The translations under genes and the position numbers were made by a program. From contig CAYUMU010000001.1 in assembly GCA_964445985.1 (NCBI GenBank), positions 186,001 to 250,000 of the forward strand: DNA of 64,000 nucleotides, given 5' to 3'. Source of the DNA: CAYUMU01 sp964445985 (GTDB taxonomy: Bacteria > Planctomycetota > Planctomycetia > Pirellulales > S012-138). Shown piece after piece: positions 24,906 to 33,481 of the stretch (within the stretch, counting starts at the first letter, position 1; each line of letters begins with the position of its first letter). The notes beneath the pieces were generated by a model. That model worked only from the letters and a program-made list of their open reading frames with translations. It was not told where the DNA came from and searched no databases.

Positions 24906-26717
24906 TCACTTGGGCACGGCAATATCGAAGTAGCCAATCAGCATTTCTTCCCAGGTTTGGTCACCCCACCGGACGGTGGCCGTGGGGTCGGGGTTATTGA
25001 GGTTGTCTTCGGAATTGTCGAACATGCCTTGGCAGGCAATTTGGGTTCCCCGGGGCAGCAGGCGAGGCTCCGCCAACTTGTACCCGGTTTGCCAGTTGAA
25101 ATCGTAGCGGGGAATGTCGAGCAAGATCTCGCGGCGGCCGTCGGGGAAGACGGCTTCGTAACGGAACGCTTGCCCTCGCAGGTGCATGTGCGGCATGAAC
25201 CCGAGCAATAAGGCATCGACCGGCGCGGAGCGCGAGAGGGCCGAAAAACTTTGGTCGGCCTGGCCAGGCACGATCTCCAGCTTGCGTTGCACGGCGCTGG
25301 TGGTAATGACCTGCTGCTTGACGCCGGCCTCGTCGGCAAAAATCAGCCCTAGCTTGCAGATGTCTTCCTCAGGCGTGCCGATCGGGGTGTAGTGCACCTG
25401 GAAGATCAGCTGGCTGCCGGCCTTGAGTTTCTTGGCCATGCCGGCGGGATACACCGGGGGCCGCAGGCCGGGCACGTAGGAGGATAAGAAGCCTTCGAGG
25501 CCACCCCCCCGCAATTGCGAACTGGCGTCCTTGGCAAATACCAGCACGTGATGCACCACGGCCCGATTGCCGGGGATGACTTCCGAAGCTTGGATCCAGC
25601 GATCTTCGGTCAGCTGGGGATCCACCATGAAATACTGATACTTTACCGTGCCAGTGGCGGGCACCTGGTACGGCTTGTCGGCCATGGGAATGATCAAGTC
25701 GGGCTGGCGGGGCAGAGCCCAACCGGCGACCACCGAGGGGAGCGGCGGCTTGCTGGCCGGGTTGCCTTGCGGGGCGCCGTCGCGCGCCCACTGGGCAATC
25801 AGGTCTTTTTCCGCGGAGCTGAGGGCGCGATCGTTGGCGAACTTGCCATGGTCGGGGTTGGCATGCCACGGCGGCATGCGGCCTTCGCTGACCACCTCGG
25901 CAATGGTGCTGGCCCAACCGGCGACCTCGTCGTACTCGGTGAGGGCGAAGGGGGCAATTTCGCCCGGCCGGTGACACTCCACGCAGCGCCGATTGAGCAG
26001 CGGCGCAATATGCTCGGTGTACGTGACCGGGGCGTTTGCTTTGGGGGCGCGCAGTTTGGCGATCAAGCAGCCAACGGCGGTGGTGCTCGGCTGTGAAACA
26101 TCTTTGCCGGCCAGCAATTCGGTGATCGCTTGTTTCAGGTCGTGGCTCCGCGGCTGCTCGCGGGCATAGCCTACGCCGTATTGATCGTCGATCCGGCCGC
26201 GATACCGCACCTGTCGCTGGGCATCGAGCACCAGCACTTCGGGCGTACGCTCCGCGCCGACCGCGTCGGCCAGGTGATTGCCCACGTCTTTCAGAATGGG
26301 AAAGGGGATTTCATGTCGCCGGGCATAAGCGGCAATTTCGGTCACCGAGTCGTGCTGGTTGGAATTGACGCCCAGGAAGGTCACCCCGGCCGACTCGAAC
26401 TCGCGCGACAGCTCGCTGAGCCGCGATCCGTAGAGCTTGACCAGCGGACACTCCGTGCCGAGGAATGCTAGCACGACGACTTTGCTGTTGGCGTATTGGC
26501 CGAGAGAATGTTCCGCGCCACGGTAATCTCGCAGTTGAAAGTCGTCCACCTTGCGAGCTGGCCCCGCGGGGGCGGCTTCGGCGGCCTGTATAACTGTTGT
26601 GGCCAGGCTGCCAGCAACTAGCGCGAGGGCGAAGCAGCCGAGCGGAAGCAGGCAACTTTGGCGGCGGGGCAAGCCGGGGGTGTGGGCGGTTGAGGCAGAT
26701 CGCAAGGACGATTCCAT
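24906..26717 (-). CDS. Exported redoxin / cytochrome c / copper type II monooxygenase-like fusion
   Basis: 603 residues in three parts. After an N-terminal hydrophobic signal (about 24-46), residues 55-200 form an AhpC/TSA-thioredoxin-like domain with a single cysteine in GTECPLVK (Cys90). Residues 230-320 have one c-type haem motif CVECH (245-249) and MPPWH near 281, a probable distal Met region. Residues 380-600 resemble the ascorbate-dependent copper monooxygenases (peptidylglycine/dopamine hydroxylases): HHVLVF (389-394), QVHYT (440-444), MPHMHLRG (508-515) and GMFDNS (Met565) would supply the CuH and CuM ligands. It is likely exported and to work in oxidative chemistry with electrons passed via haem. 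The substrate is unknown. ATG at 26717 has AGGT upstream. Confidence 0.8.
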   Translation of the reverse strand: MESSLRSASTAHTPGLPRRQSCLLPLGCFALALVAGSLATTVIQAAEAAPAGPARKVDDFQLRDYRGAEHSLGQYANSKVVVLAFLGTECPLVKLYGSRLSELSREFESAGVTFLGVNSNQHDSVTEIAAYARRHEIPFPILKDVGNHLADAVGAERTPEVLVLDAQRQVRYRGRIDDQYGVGYAREQPRSHDLKQAITELLAGKDVSQPSTTAVGCLIAKLRAPKANAPVTYTEHIAPLLNRRCVECHRPGEIAPFALTEYDEVAGWASTIAEVVSEGRMPPWHANPDHGKFANDRALSSAEKDLIAQWARDGAPQGNPASKPPLPSVVAGWALPRQPDLIIPMADKPYQVPATGTVKYQYFMVDPQLTEDRWIQASEVIPGNRAVVHHVLVFAKDASSQLRGGGLEGFLSSYVPGLRPPVYPAGMAKKLKAGSQLIFQVHYTPIGTPEEDICKLGLIFADEAGVKQQVITTSAVQRKLEIVPGQADQSFSALSRSAPVDALLLGFMPHMHLRGQAFRYEAVFPDGRREILLDIPRYDFNWQTGYKLAEPRLLPRGTQIACQGMFDNSEDNLNNPDPTATVRWGDQTWEEMLIGYFDIAVPK

Positions 26718-26894
26718 CGTGGTGATACCTGTGCTCTTGGTTCCAGTGCGCTACGCGGGCGGCGGGTTGCCCCCTCCGTGCCGTCGCCGTGTTCCAGCTT
26801 ATACTCCTGGTGAGGCTGGGTTGGATTCGTGGAAGCGGGCAAAATCTTGGAAAAAGATCGGCCGAGGTAGCATGCGGCCCCCGGCGCGGGGGGC

Positions 26895-29800
26895 TTACTC
26901 AAACCGTAAGCGATGCTGTCGAGCGCGCCGCGCTTTGCGAGGTTGGCTCGAGGGGTGGGCTGGGCGATGTTGGGCAGGTGGATCGGCCGGAGCTTGGGAT
27001 GGGTCTATTCCGGCAGCCAAAAAATGCGGCCTCCGCTGATGATCGGTCGTGGGTTCGTCCTGTCCGCCGGGGAGAGGAAGCGCGGCGCCGCCGGGCGTGG
27101 TTCTTTGGGCAGCGGCGCCCCGCGTGAGCCGCAGTTCCATCTCGCGGCGATTGAGCGAAGGGATGCCAGCGCTCGCAGGATCGGTAGGAGCATCAGCGTC
27201 TGCCGGCAAATGCCAGAAGATTTCGTCCGACACGAACGAGGCAACCAGAACCCCGTTTTGCAGTGCCAACGCACTCTTGGGCGAGACGGCAATGCGATCG
27301 TCGGCCGTGATGATGCCGACCAGGTTCACCGGATCGGCCGCGCTCAGCACCACCACCTGGTCGGAAGGCTCGGCGTCGCGCAATTGACGCAGACGATCGA
27401 CCGCCTCGGGCCGCGCGTACTGCTCGCCGCCCACCCCGGCCACGAACCGGCCGCCGCGGAGTTTGCCCTGGAGTTCCAAGCGGCGATAAACCAGGCAAAG
27501 CTCTCGCCACGCGGGCGCCAACCCCTCGCGTTCCAACAGGTCGCGGAACACAATGCCATACCGATCGAGCAGCAATTGGGCCCAATGTTCGGTGCGCGAG
27601 TCGACGGCCGCATGCTGGGCGAGGACCGACCAGCGGCCGCCACGGCTGTAGGTGGATTCGCGGCCATGGCCGGAACGGCGGGCCGCGGCGCGGGCCGTTT
27701 GCCGCAGCAGCGGCGTGATTTGCCAGCGCACGGCCGCAAAGCTATCCGAGGCAATCGCCCCCAGCGCGGCCAGTTCGCCCAGGCTCTGCTCGGCTTCGAC
27801 CACGAGCAGGCCGGAGCGATGCACGATCTCTTCAAAGAACAACGCCCCGGCCTGTTGCAGCACGCCCAGCACGGCGGCCGTGGTGGGGCGGAGCGGCACG
27901 GTGTCGCACGTATTGCGACCCGGGGGGAGCAGCCAAGGCAAATCGCGACGGGTGAACAGCGACAGCGGAACCATGCGGGTGATGGCCGCGCGACGAGCCG
28001 CGGACACCGGAGCATGGCCAGTTGCCGCTGCCGGATCGAGGCCAGATTCGGGGCCAGATTCGAGGACAGATTCGAGGCCAGGTTCGGGGGTGACCTCGGC
28101 CGACTTTTCTGGCGAAGGACGCGGAGGCTGCAACCGGCCCCACGATATTTCTCCGGTGAGGGCCAACTCGTCGAGCCAGGCCGGGTCGTAGCCAGCCACG
28201 CGGGCCGGAAGCAGGTCACGCTCCCACGCCCCGCTGCTGGTTTCGAAGCCTTGCAGGCGGGCCAGGGCGGCACGCAGGCCTTGGCGTCCTTCACACCTTG
28301 TCTCCGAGGTAAGAAACTGCCATTCACAAAGAAACCGCATATAGACGGCCGCGGAAACCGGCTGCACCGCTTGCCGGGCCTTGAGCACGGTGAGCCGCTG
28401 GATTCGCGCCAGCAACCGGCGGTTGCAGAACTGCGGCTCGGCCGCGGCGTGATTCGGTTGGCCGGGCAGTTCGCAAAATCGGCCCCGGAGCGCGGCCCCT
28501 TCGCCCTCGATGGCTTCCAAAGCAGCCGTCACGGCGGATTCTCGCAGTGAAAGCTGTTGGGAAAGCAGCCCGGCCGTGGTGGGGCCGGCGATTTCCATGC
28601 GGCCGCGGACGATCTCCAGCCGGGCCGCGATGGCATCGACCTCGCCTTGCAGCGAGGCCGGCAAGGGGCAAACAGGCTGGGCGAGAGCGCCTGGCAAGGC
28701 CGCCGCAACCAGCGGCCAGCGTTCGGCGGCGGTCCAGTAGGTGGCGCCATCTTCCAACCGAGCCCGGCAAGCGCGGCCGGCGCGGCACAAGGCTTCGAAC
28801 CACGCGTGCCAGGCGGGCTCGGCCTCGGTTTCGGCCAGCAGCACCAGGCTGAGCAGCGTGTCGTGAAGTTCGTCACCATCGCGGATCGTGGGCCAGGCTT
28901 CCGCCAGCACCTGGGCGATGGCCTCGGGATCGAGCTGAGCCAGGTCGTCAAAATCGTCGGCGGTAAAACTGTGACGCGTGGCCACGGCCCGGGCGCGGCG
29001 TTCTTCCAGGCCGGCATCGTCGAGGAAGGCGTACGGATTGGCGTTGAGGATTTCATAACTAAAGGGCGACGGCTCACGGGTATCGCGGGCCACGAACGTA
29101 ATCTTTTCGGCAACCACGTCGGCCAACACCTGCACAAAGCGGTCGAGGTCCATCGCCTCTTGCAAACAATCGTGAACCGTTTGCCGCACCAGCGGATGGT
29201 CGGGAATTTCGACATCGCCCACCACGTTTTCCAGGCAAGCGGTCGATTGCGGAAACACGGCCGAGAGCAAGTCTTCGGCCTTCATGCGTTGCAAGTGCGG
29301 CGGCACGCGCTTGCCGCCCTGTTGACGCAGCACCAACAAACTGCGGTTGGCGTTCCACCGCCAGCGGATGCCGAACACCGGCGCCGCGAGCATGGCCTGA
29401 ACGAGCAAGTCGCGCGCGTTTTCGGGCGTGAGCATGCGGAACAGTTGATCGATGGGGAAACTATGCTGAGGGCCGAGCGAAAGCACAATGCCGTTGTCGT
29501 CGGCCGAGGCTTGGAGTTCAAAATCGAACGAACGACAGAACCGCTTGCGCAACGCCAGCCCCCAGGCTCGGTTCACGCGGGCGCCGAACGGCGCGTGGAT
29601 CACCAGTTGCATTCCGCCCGACTGATCGAAGAACCGTTCGAAGATGACCTGCTGGCAAGTCGGCACGAGCCCCACGGCCGCGACTTGGGCCGCGATGTAA
29701 TCCACGGTTTGCGCCGCGGCCGTGGCTGGGGCGCCGCAGTCGGTTTGCAGCCAATGGCGAGTGGCCTCGGGGCTATGCAAGCCGGCGGCCAAATCGGCGC

Positions 29801-31676
29801 GAAACTGGGCCACTTCGTGCGAGAGTTCCCAGGTTCGGCCGGGGGCTTCGCCAAACCAGAAGGGGATGGTGGCCGCCGCGCCGTGGGCGTCGCGGACTTT
29901 CACTTCGCCAGCACGCACGTGAATGATCTGCCACGAGGTATCGCCCAACTGGAAGATATCGCCCCCCATGCTGTCGATGGCGAAGTCTTCATCGACCGTG
30001 CCGACCACGGCGCCTTCGCCTTCGACAACCACGCGATACAAGGCGGTTTCGGGAATGGCGCCGCCGTTGAGAACCGCGGCCAGCCGAGCGGCGCGACGGG
30101 CGCGCAGCCGGCCGGCGATGCGATCGCGATGCAGGTAGCGCCCTTTGGGAATGCCGCGGCCGACGCCCTGCGATAGCATTTCCAAAATCTCTTCGAACTG
30201 TTCGCGGGTGACATTGCGATAGGGCCAGGCCCGGCGGCAGACCGCGAACAGGGCTGCTTCGTCCCACTCTTCGGCCGAAGCCATGGCCACGATCTGTTGA
30301 GCCAGAATATCGACGGGGCCGATGGGGATTTCCACGCGATCGAGTTGGCCGGTTCGCACGGCGCGCACCAGGGCCAGGCATTCCAGCAGGTCGTCGCGCG
30401 TGAGCGGGAACAGCCGGCCTTTGGGGATGGCCGCCAGTTGATGGCCAGCGCGGCCGATGCGTTGCAGCAGCGTGGAAATACTGCGGGGCGACGCCACCTG
30501 GCACACCAGGTCGATGTAGCCGACATCGATGCCCAACTCGAGCGACGCCGTCGCCACGATGGCTTTGAGCTGGCCCTGCTGGAGACGCGTTTCGGCGGCC
30601 AGGCGGGTTTCTTTGCTGAGGCTGCCGTGGTGGCTGGCCACGGCGTCTTCGCCAAGGCGTTCGCGGAGCCGGAGACTCACCCGCTCGGCCATCCGCCGCG
30701 TGTTCACGAACACCAGCGTGCTGCGGTGCGCGGCGATGGTGTCGGCCAGCCGCTGGTAAATCTCATCCCAGCATTCATGCGAGCAGACGGCGCCCAGCGG
30801 CATCTCGGGCACTTCCACCGCCAGGTCGAGCTGGCGCAGATGGCCGATATCGCGAATCTCGCACTCGGCTTCACCATCGGGGCGCACGTGGGCCGCGCCG
30901 ACGAGGAACCGGGCCATCTCGTCCATGGGGCGCTGCGTGGCCGAGATGCCAATTCGCTGCGGCGGCGGCATCGATTCCGCGTGGGCATTGGCCACCGGGG
31001 CTGGAACCAAGGGGTCGGTTGCAAGCGTTTCCCAAAAACAGAGCGCCGTGGTGGTAGCAGCTTCTTGCGCTGGGGTATTGGCGACCAGCGCCGCCAGGCG
31101 TTCCAGGCTCAAGGTGAGATGGCTGCCGCGCTTGTCGCGGGCCAAACTGTGAATTTCATCGACAATCACGCTGCGCACGTGTGCCAGGGCCGCCCGGCCG
31201 CGTTCGGAAGTGAGCAGCAAGTACAGCGACTCGGGCGTGGTGACCAAAATGTGCGGCGGCCGGCGGAGCATGGCCTGGCGTTCGCTGCTGGAGGTATCGC
31301 CGGTGCGAACGGCCGCCCGAATTTCAGGGAAGGCCATGCCGGTGGCCGCCGCGCGCTCGCGGATTTCGGCCAGCGGTTGGAGCAGATTGCGGTGAATGTC
31401 GTTGCTGAGGGCCTTCAAGGGCGACACATAAACCACGTGCGTGCGGTCGGCCAGTCGGTGCTCCAGCCCCAATCGCAAGAGGCGGTCGATGCACACCAAA
31501 AAGGCGCTCAGCGTTTTGCCCGACCCGGTGGGAGCGGCCAACAACGTGTGTTTGCCGGCGGCGATGGCCGGCCAACTTTCCTGCTGGGCCTGCGTGGGCG
31601 CGGCGAACCGGCTGGCGAACCAGTCCGCGATCACCGGGTGAAAAAGTTGCAAGCTGGGGTGAGAGCGATCCGTCAC
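26895..31676 (-). CDS. lhr: Large helicase-related protein Lhr
   Basis: 1593 residues, the size of long-form Lhr. Superfamily 2 helicase motifs: Walker A APTGSGKT (48-55), VYVSPLKAL (Ia), VIVDEIHSL (DEIH box), ISATQRP (III), LVFVNTRRMAERV (IV), VATASLELGIDVG (V) and QRIGRAGH (VI). These are followed by a winged-helix and the long Lhr core (LQLVIHAPFGARVNRAWGL). Lhr is a 3'-to-5' DNA/RNA:DNA helicase linked to repair. The C-terminal about 90 residues are Pro/Arg-rich and unlike the core. The start is GTG at 31676, overlapping the comEA stop as GTGA, so translation is probably coupled. The gene pair is divergent from lexA. Confidence 0.92.
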   Translation of the reverse strand: MTDRSHPSLQLFHPVIADWFASRFAAPTQAQQESWPAIAAGKHTLLAAPTGSGKTLSAFLVCIDRLLRLGLEHRLADRTHVVYVSPLKALSNDIHRNLLQPLAEIRERAAATGMAFPEIRAAVRTGDTSSSERQAMLRRPPHILVTTPESLYLLLTSERGRAALAHVRSVIVDEIHSLARDKRGSHLTLSLERLAALVANTPAQEAATTTALCFWETLATDPLVPAPVANAHAESMPPPQRIGISATQRPMDEMARFLVGAAHVRPDGEAECEIRDIGHLRQLDLAVEVPEMPLGAVCSHECWDEIYQRLADTIAAHRSTLVFVNTRRMAERVSLRLRERLGEDAVASHHGSLSKETRLAAETRLQQGQLKAIVATASLELGIDVGYIDLVCQVASPRSISTLLQRIGRAGHQLAAIPKGRLFPLTRDDLLECLALVRAVRTGQLDRVEIPIGPVDILAQQIVAMASAEEWDEAALFAVCRRAWPYRNVTREQFEEILEMLSQGVGRGIPKGRYLHRDRIAGRLRARRAARLAAVLNGGAIPETALYRVVVEGEGAVVGTVDEDFAIDSMGGDIFQLGDTSWQIIHVRAGEVKVRDAHGAAATIPFWFGEAPGRTWELSHEVAQFRADLAAGLHSPEATRHWLQTDCGAPATAAAQTVDYIAAQVAAVGLVPTCQQVIFERFFDQSGGMQLVIHAPFGARVNRAWGLALRKRFCRSFDFELQASADDNGIVLSLGPQHSFPIDQLFRMLTPENARDLLVQAMLAAPVFGIRWRWNANRSLLVLRQQGGKRVPPHLQRMKAEDLLSAVFPQSTACLENVVGDVEIPDHPLVRQTVHDCLQEAMDLDRFVQVLADVVAEKITFVARDTREPSPFSYEILNANPYAFLDDAGLEERRARAVATRHSFTADDFDDLAQLDPEAIAQVLAEAWPTIRDGDELHDTLLSLVLLAETEAEPAWHAWFEALCRAGRACRARLEDGATYWTAAERWPLVAAALPGALAQPVCPLPASLQGEVDAIAARLEIVRGRMEIAGPTTAGLLSQQLSLRESAVTAALEAIEGEGAALRGRFCELPGQPNHAAAEPQFCNRRLLARIQRLTVLKARQAVQPVSAAVYMRFLCEWQFLTSETRCEGRQGLRAALARLQGFETSSGAWERDLLPARVAGYDPAWLDELALTGEISWGRLQPPRPSPEKSAEVTPEPGLESVLESGPESGLDPAAATGHAPVSAARRAAITRMVPLSLFTRRDLPWLLPPGRNTCDTVPLRPTTAAVLGVLQQAGALFFEEIVHRSGLLVVEAEQSLGELAALGAIASDSFAAVRWQITPLLRQTARAAARRSGHGRESTYSRGGRWSVLAQHAAVDSRTEHWAQLLLDRYGIVFRDLLEREGLAPAWRELCLVYRRLELQGKLRGGRFVAGVGGEQYARPEAVDRLRQLRDAEPSDQVVVLSAADPVNLVGIITADDRIAVSPKSALALQNGVLVASFVSDEIFWHLPADADAPTDPASAGIPSLNRREMELRLTRGAAAQRTTPGGAALPLPGGQDEPTTDHQRRPHFLAAGIDPSQAPADPPAQHRPAHPSSQPRKARRARQHRLRFE

Positions 31677-32161
31677 GGTGTTTCCCAGAGGGGGGAGCTT
31701 CCAGGGCCGGGGACTTCGGACTGGGGCGTTGGCGGGCGAATTGGCGCCAGGTAGGGCTGCAACTCGGCCAGCTTTTTCGGCCCAATGCCTTTGACATCGA
31801 GTATTTCGCGCGGGTCGCGGAAACCGCCGTGTTCCTCTCGATCGTCGATGATGCGGCGGGCCAGCGTTTCACCCAAGCCTGAGATTTGGGCCAACTCAGG
31901 CCAATCGCAGGCATTGATATCGATCAGAAACAGCAGCGGTTGCCGCGGCCGATCGTCGTATTCCACTTGCGCGGCGCCGCCTCGCTGCCACCATACGGTC
32001 GCCGCCGATAGCAACAGCACCACAAGCATTGCGGCCAGCGTTGACTGCTCGCGTGATGTGAAGAGGTTGCCCGTTTTCGGGTTGGCTTCCTCAATTGGTA
32101 GCGACGGGACCGAGGCCGCCGGCGGGCTTTCGATGTTCGAAGAACTACTTGCTGCGCTCAT
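31673..32161 (-). CDS. ComEA-like helix-hairpin-helix protein
   Basis: 162 residues: a Ser/Pro-rich cytoplasmic N-terminus, one membrane segment (LAAMLVVLLLSAATVWW), and a C-terminal HhH domain (IDINACDWPELAQISGLGETLARRIIDDRE then GFRDPREILDVKGIGPKKLAELQPYLAPI). This is the ComEA layout. ComEA binds incoming double-stranded DNA during natural transformation, but similar proteins occur in bacteria not known to be competent. The open frame begins at a TTG at 32176; the ATG at 32161 is preferred. Its TGA overlaps the GTG of lhr. Type IV pilus motor genes occur elsewhere in the window, which fits a DNA-uptake role, but the link is inference. Confidence 0.8.
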   Translation of the reverse strand: MSAASSSSNIESPPAASVPSLPIEEANPKTGNLFTSREQSTLAAMLVVLLLSAATVWWQRGGAAQVEYDDRPRQPLLFLIDINACDWPELAQISGLGETLARRIIDDREEHGGFRDPREILDVKGIGPKKLAELQPYLAPIRPPTPQSEVPGPGSSPLWETP

Positions 32162-32592
32162 CGCGGCACTCTGCAAAGTCGGATGACCTTCACGCCCATT
32201 GAGGAAAATGAGGCTTCGTTATTGTTTGCGGGCCTGCACTGGCCGAAAGAGTTGCGACGAACCTCGTTCGGCTAACCACGCGGCCGGATCCACGGCGATC
32301 TGGAAGACGGTTACCCGCGCCGCTCAGTATGACGTACACGGTCCAACAAATCGACCGGCAGACGTCCCGCCAGAGACGCTACCGAAGACGCCGCCAGCCG
32401 TCGGATTGGAAAAATCTGCGAATAGTGTACAAAATGGCATTGACTATGTACAACCGTATATTACAGTGAACATAAGAGTTTATATTTCGGCGCCCCACCT
32501 CCCCCGCCTGTGGTTGAATCGTGGACTATCTTGCGTGCAGCGCAACGGGGGAAGGAAGCCGCACCTACGTTTGGAGGAAGGATTGATCTCCC
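32162..32592. other. Divergent promoter region of comEA-lhr and lexA
   Basis: 431 bases. The right half is AT-rich and holds two TGTACA boxes and a candidate promoter (listed separately). The open frame that crosses this region into lexA has no recognisable domain. Nothing else is seen. Confidence 0.6.
32426..32462 (+). promoter_or_regulatory. Candidate lexA promoter with paired TGTACA operator boxes
   Basis: TGTACA occurs at 32426-32431 and 32447-32452, exactly 21 bases (two helical turns) apart, each inside TA(G)TGTACAA. TATATT at 32457-32462 could be a -10 box, with TGGCAT (32435-32440) as a weak -35; the second box would lie in the spacer. Both are 130-170 bases before the lexA ATG. LexA usually represses itself, so these are candidate LexA sites; the planctomycete LexA site is not known to me. 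Confidence 0.4.
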
Positions 32593-33195
32593 ATGACCGA
32601 TCTCACTCGATTAACACAGAAGCAGCGTGAGGTTTATGAGTTCATCCGGGAGAAAATCCGCACGCGCGGCTACGGTCCCACGGTGCGCGAGATCGGCGGC
32701 AACTTCAACATCAGTTCGCCCAACGGCGTGATGTGCCATCTCAAGGCCCTGGAAAAGAAGGGGCTGATTTCCCGCGAGCCGAATATGTCTCGCGCGATCA
32801 CGTTGGCGACCGAATCCTTTGACCGTCAGCGGGGGCTGCCGTTGGCGGGCCGCATTGCCGCCGGCTTTTTGCACGAGGCGATTGAGCAAGACGAGCGCAT
32901 CGATTTCGGCGAATTGTTCGATTCCGATGACCTGTTCGTGCTGGAAGTTCACGGCGATTCGATGATCGAAGACCAAATTTCTGATGGCGATTACGTGGTG
33001 ATCCGCAAGCAGGAAACTGCCGCGCCGGGCCAGATCGTGGTCGCCTTGACCGACGAAAACGAGGCCACGCTGAAACGCTGGTTTCCGGAAAAGAATCGCA
33101 TTCGCCTGGAGCCAGCCAACTCCACCATGCAACCCATCTACGTGACCAATGCCAGGGTGCTGGGGGTGGTGGTGGGCGTGGTGCGCAAGATTTAG
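32593..33195 (+). CDS. lexA: SOS repressor LexA
   Basis: 200 residues. The N-terminal winged helix is typical (LTQKQREVYEFIREKIRTRG, GPTVREIGGNFNISSPNGVMCHLKAL). The self-cleavage site is Ala90-Gly91 in PLAGRIAAG, and the catalytic dyad is Ser123 in GDSM and Lys161 in NEATLKRW. LexA represses DNA-damage genes until RecA filaments trigger cleavage. ATG at 32593; GGAGGAAGG lies 12-22 bases upstream, a little far. Divergent from comEA-lhr, so these genes may belong to the same regulon. Confidence 0.95.
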   Translation: MTDLTRLTQKQREVYEFIREKIRTRGYGPTVREIGGNFNISSPNGVMCHLKALEKKGLISREPNMSRAITLATESFDRQRGLPLAGRIAAGFLHEAIEQDERIDFGELFDSDDLFVLEVHGDSMIEDQISDGDYVVIRKQETAAPGQIVVALTDENEATLKRWFPEKNRIRLEPANSTMQPIYVTNARVLGVVVGVVRKI

Positions 33196-33481
33196 GATCG
33201 ACGGCCGGTTCAAGCCCAATTTCCCCGACTGGCACGAGATGCTGGGGCCAGGTTGGGGGGCCAACGCCAGCCGGTATTCTTCCAAGGAGAAACATCTGGG
33301 AGCATTTTTTCAGCAGTTTCTGTTCATGGATCAACGCGAAACCGTTGCTTGCCGCCTGCGGATGGAGCAGAATAACGACTGAAGTGGTCGCAACTGCTTT
33401 AGGTTCTGCTGCGACCTCATCGAATTTGCAAGTCGTATCTGCTGTCGAAGTTTCTCCTCGGATTAGATTAAGGGTTCGCGC

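Noticed and set aside
28557..30176. A 539-codon open frame opposite lhr
   Set aside because: Antisense shadow of the helicase; no recognisable motif.
32199..32630. Open frame between comEA and lexA
   Set aside because: It runs through the AT-rich promoter region into lexA in another frame and shows no domain.
33196..33481. tRNA or small RNA after lexA
   Set aside because: No cloverleaf or T-loop sequence was found here or in other spacers.
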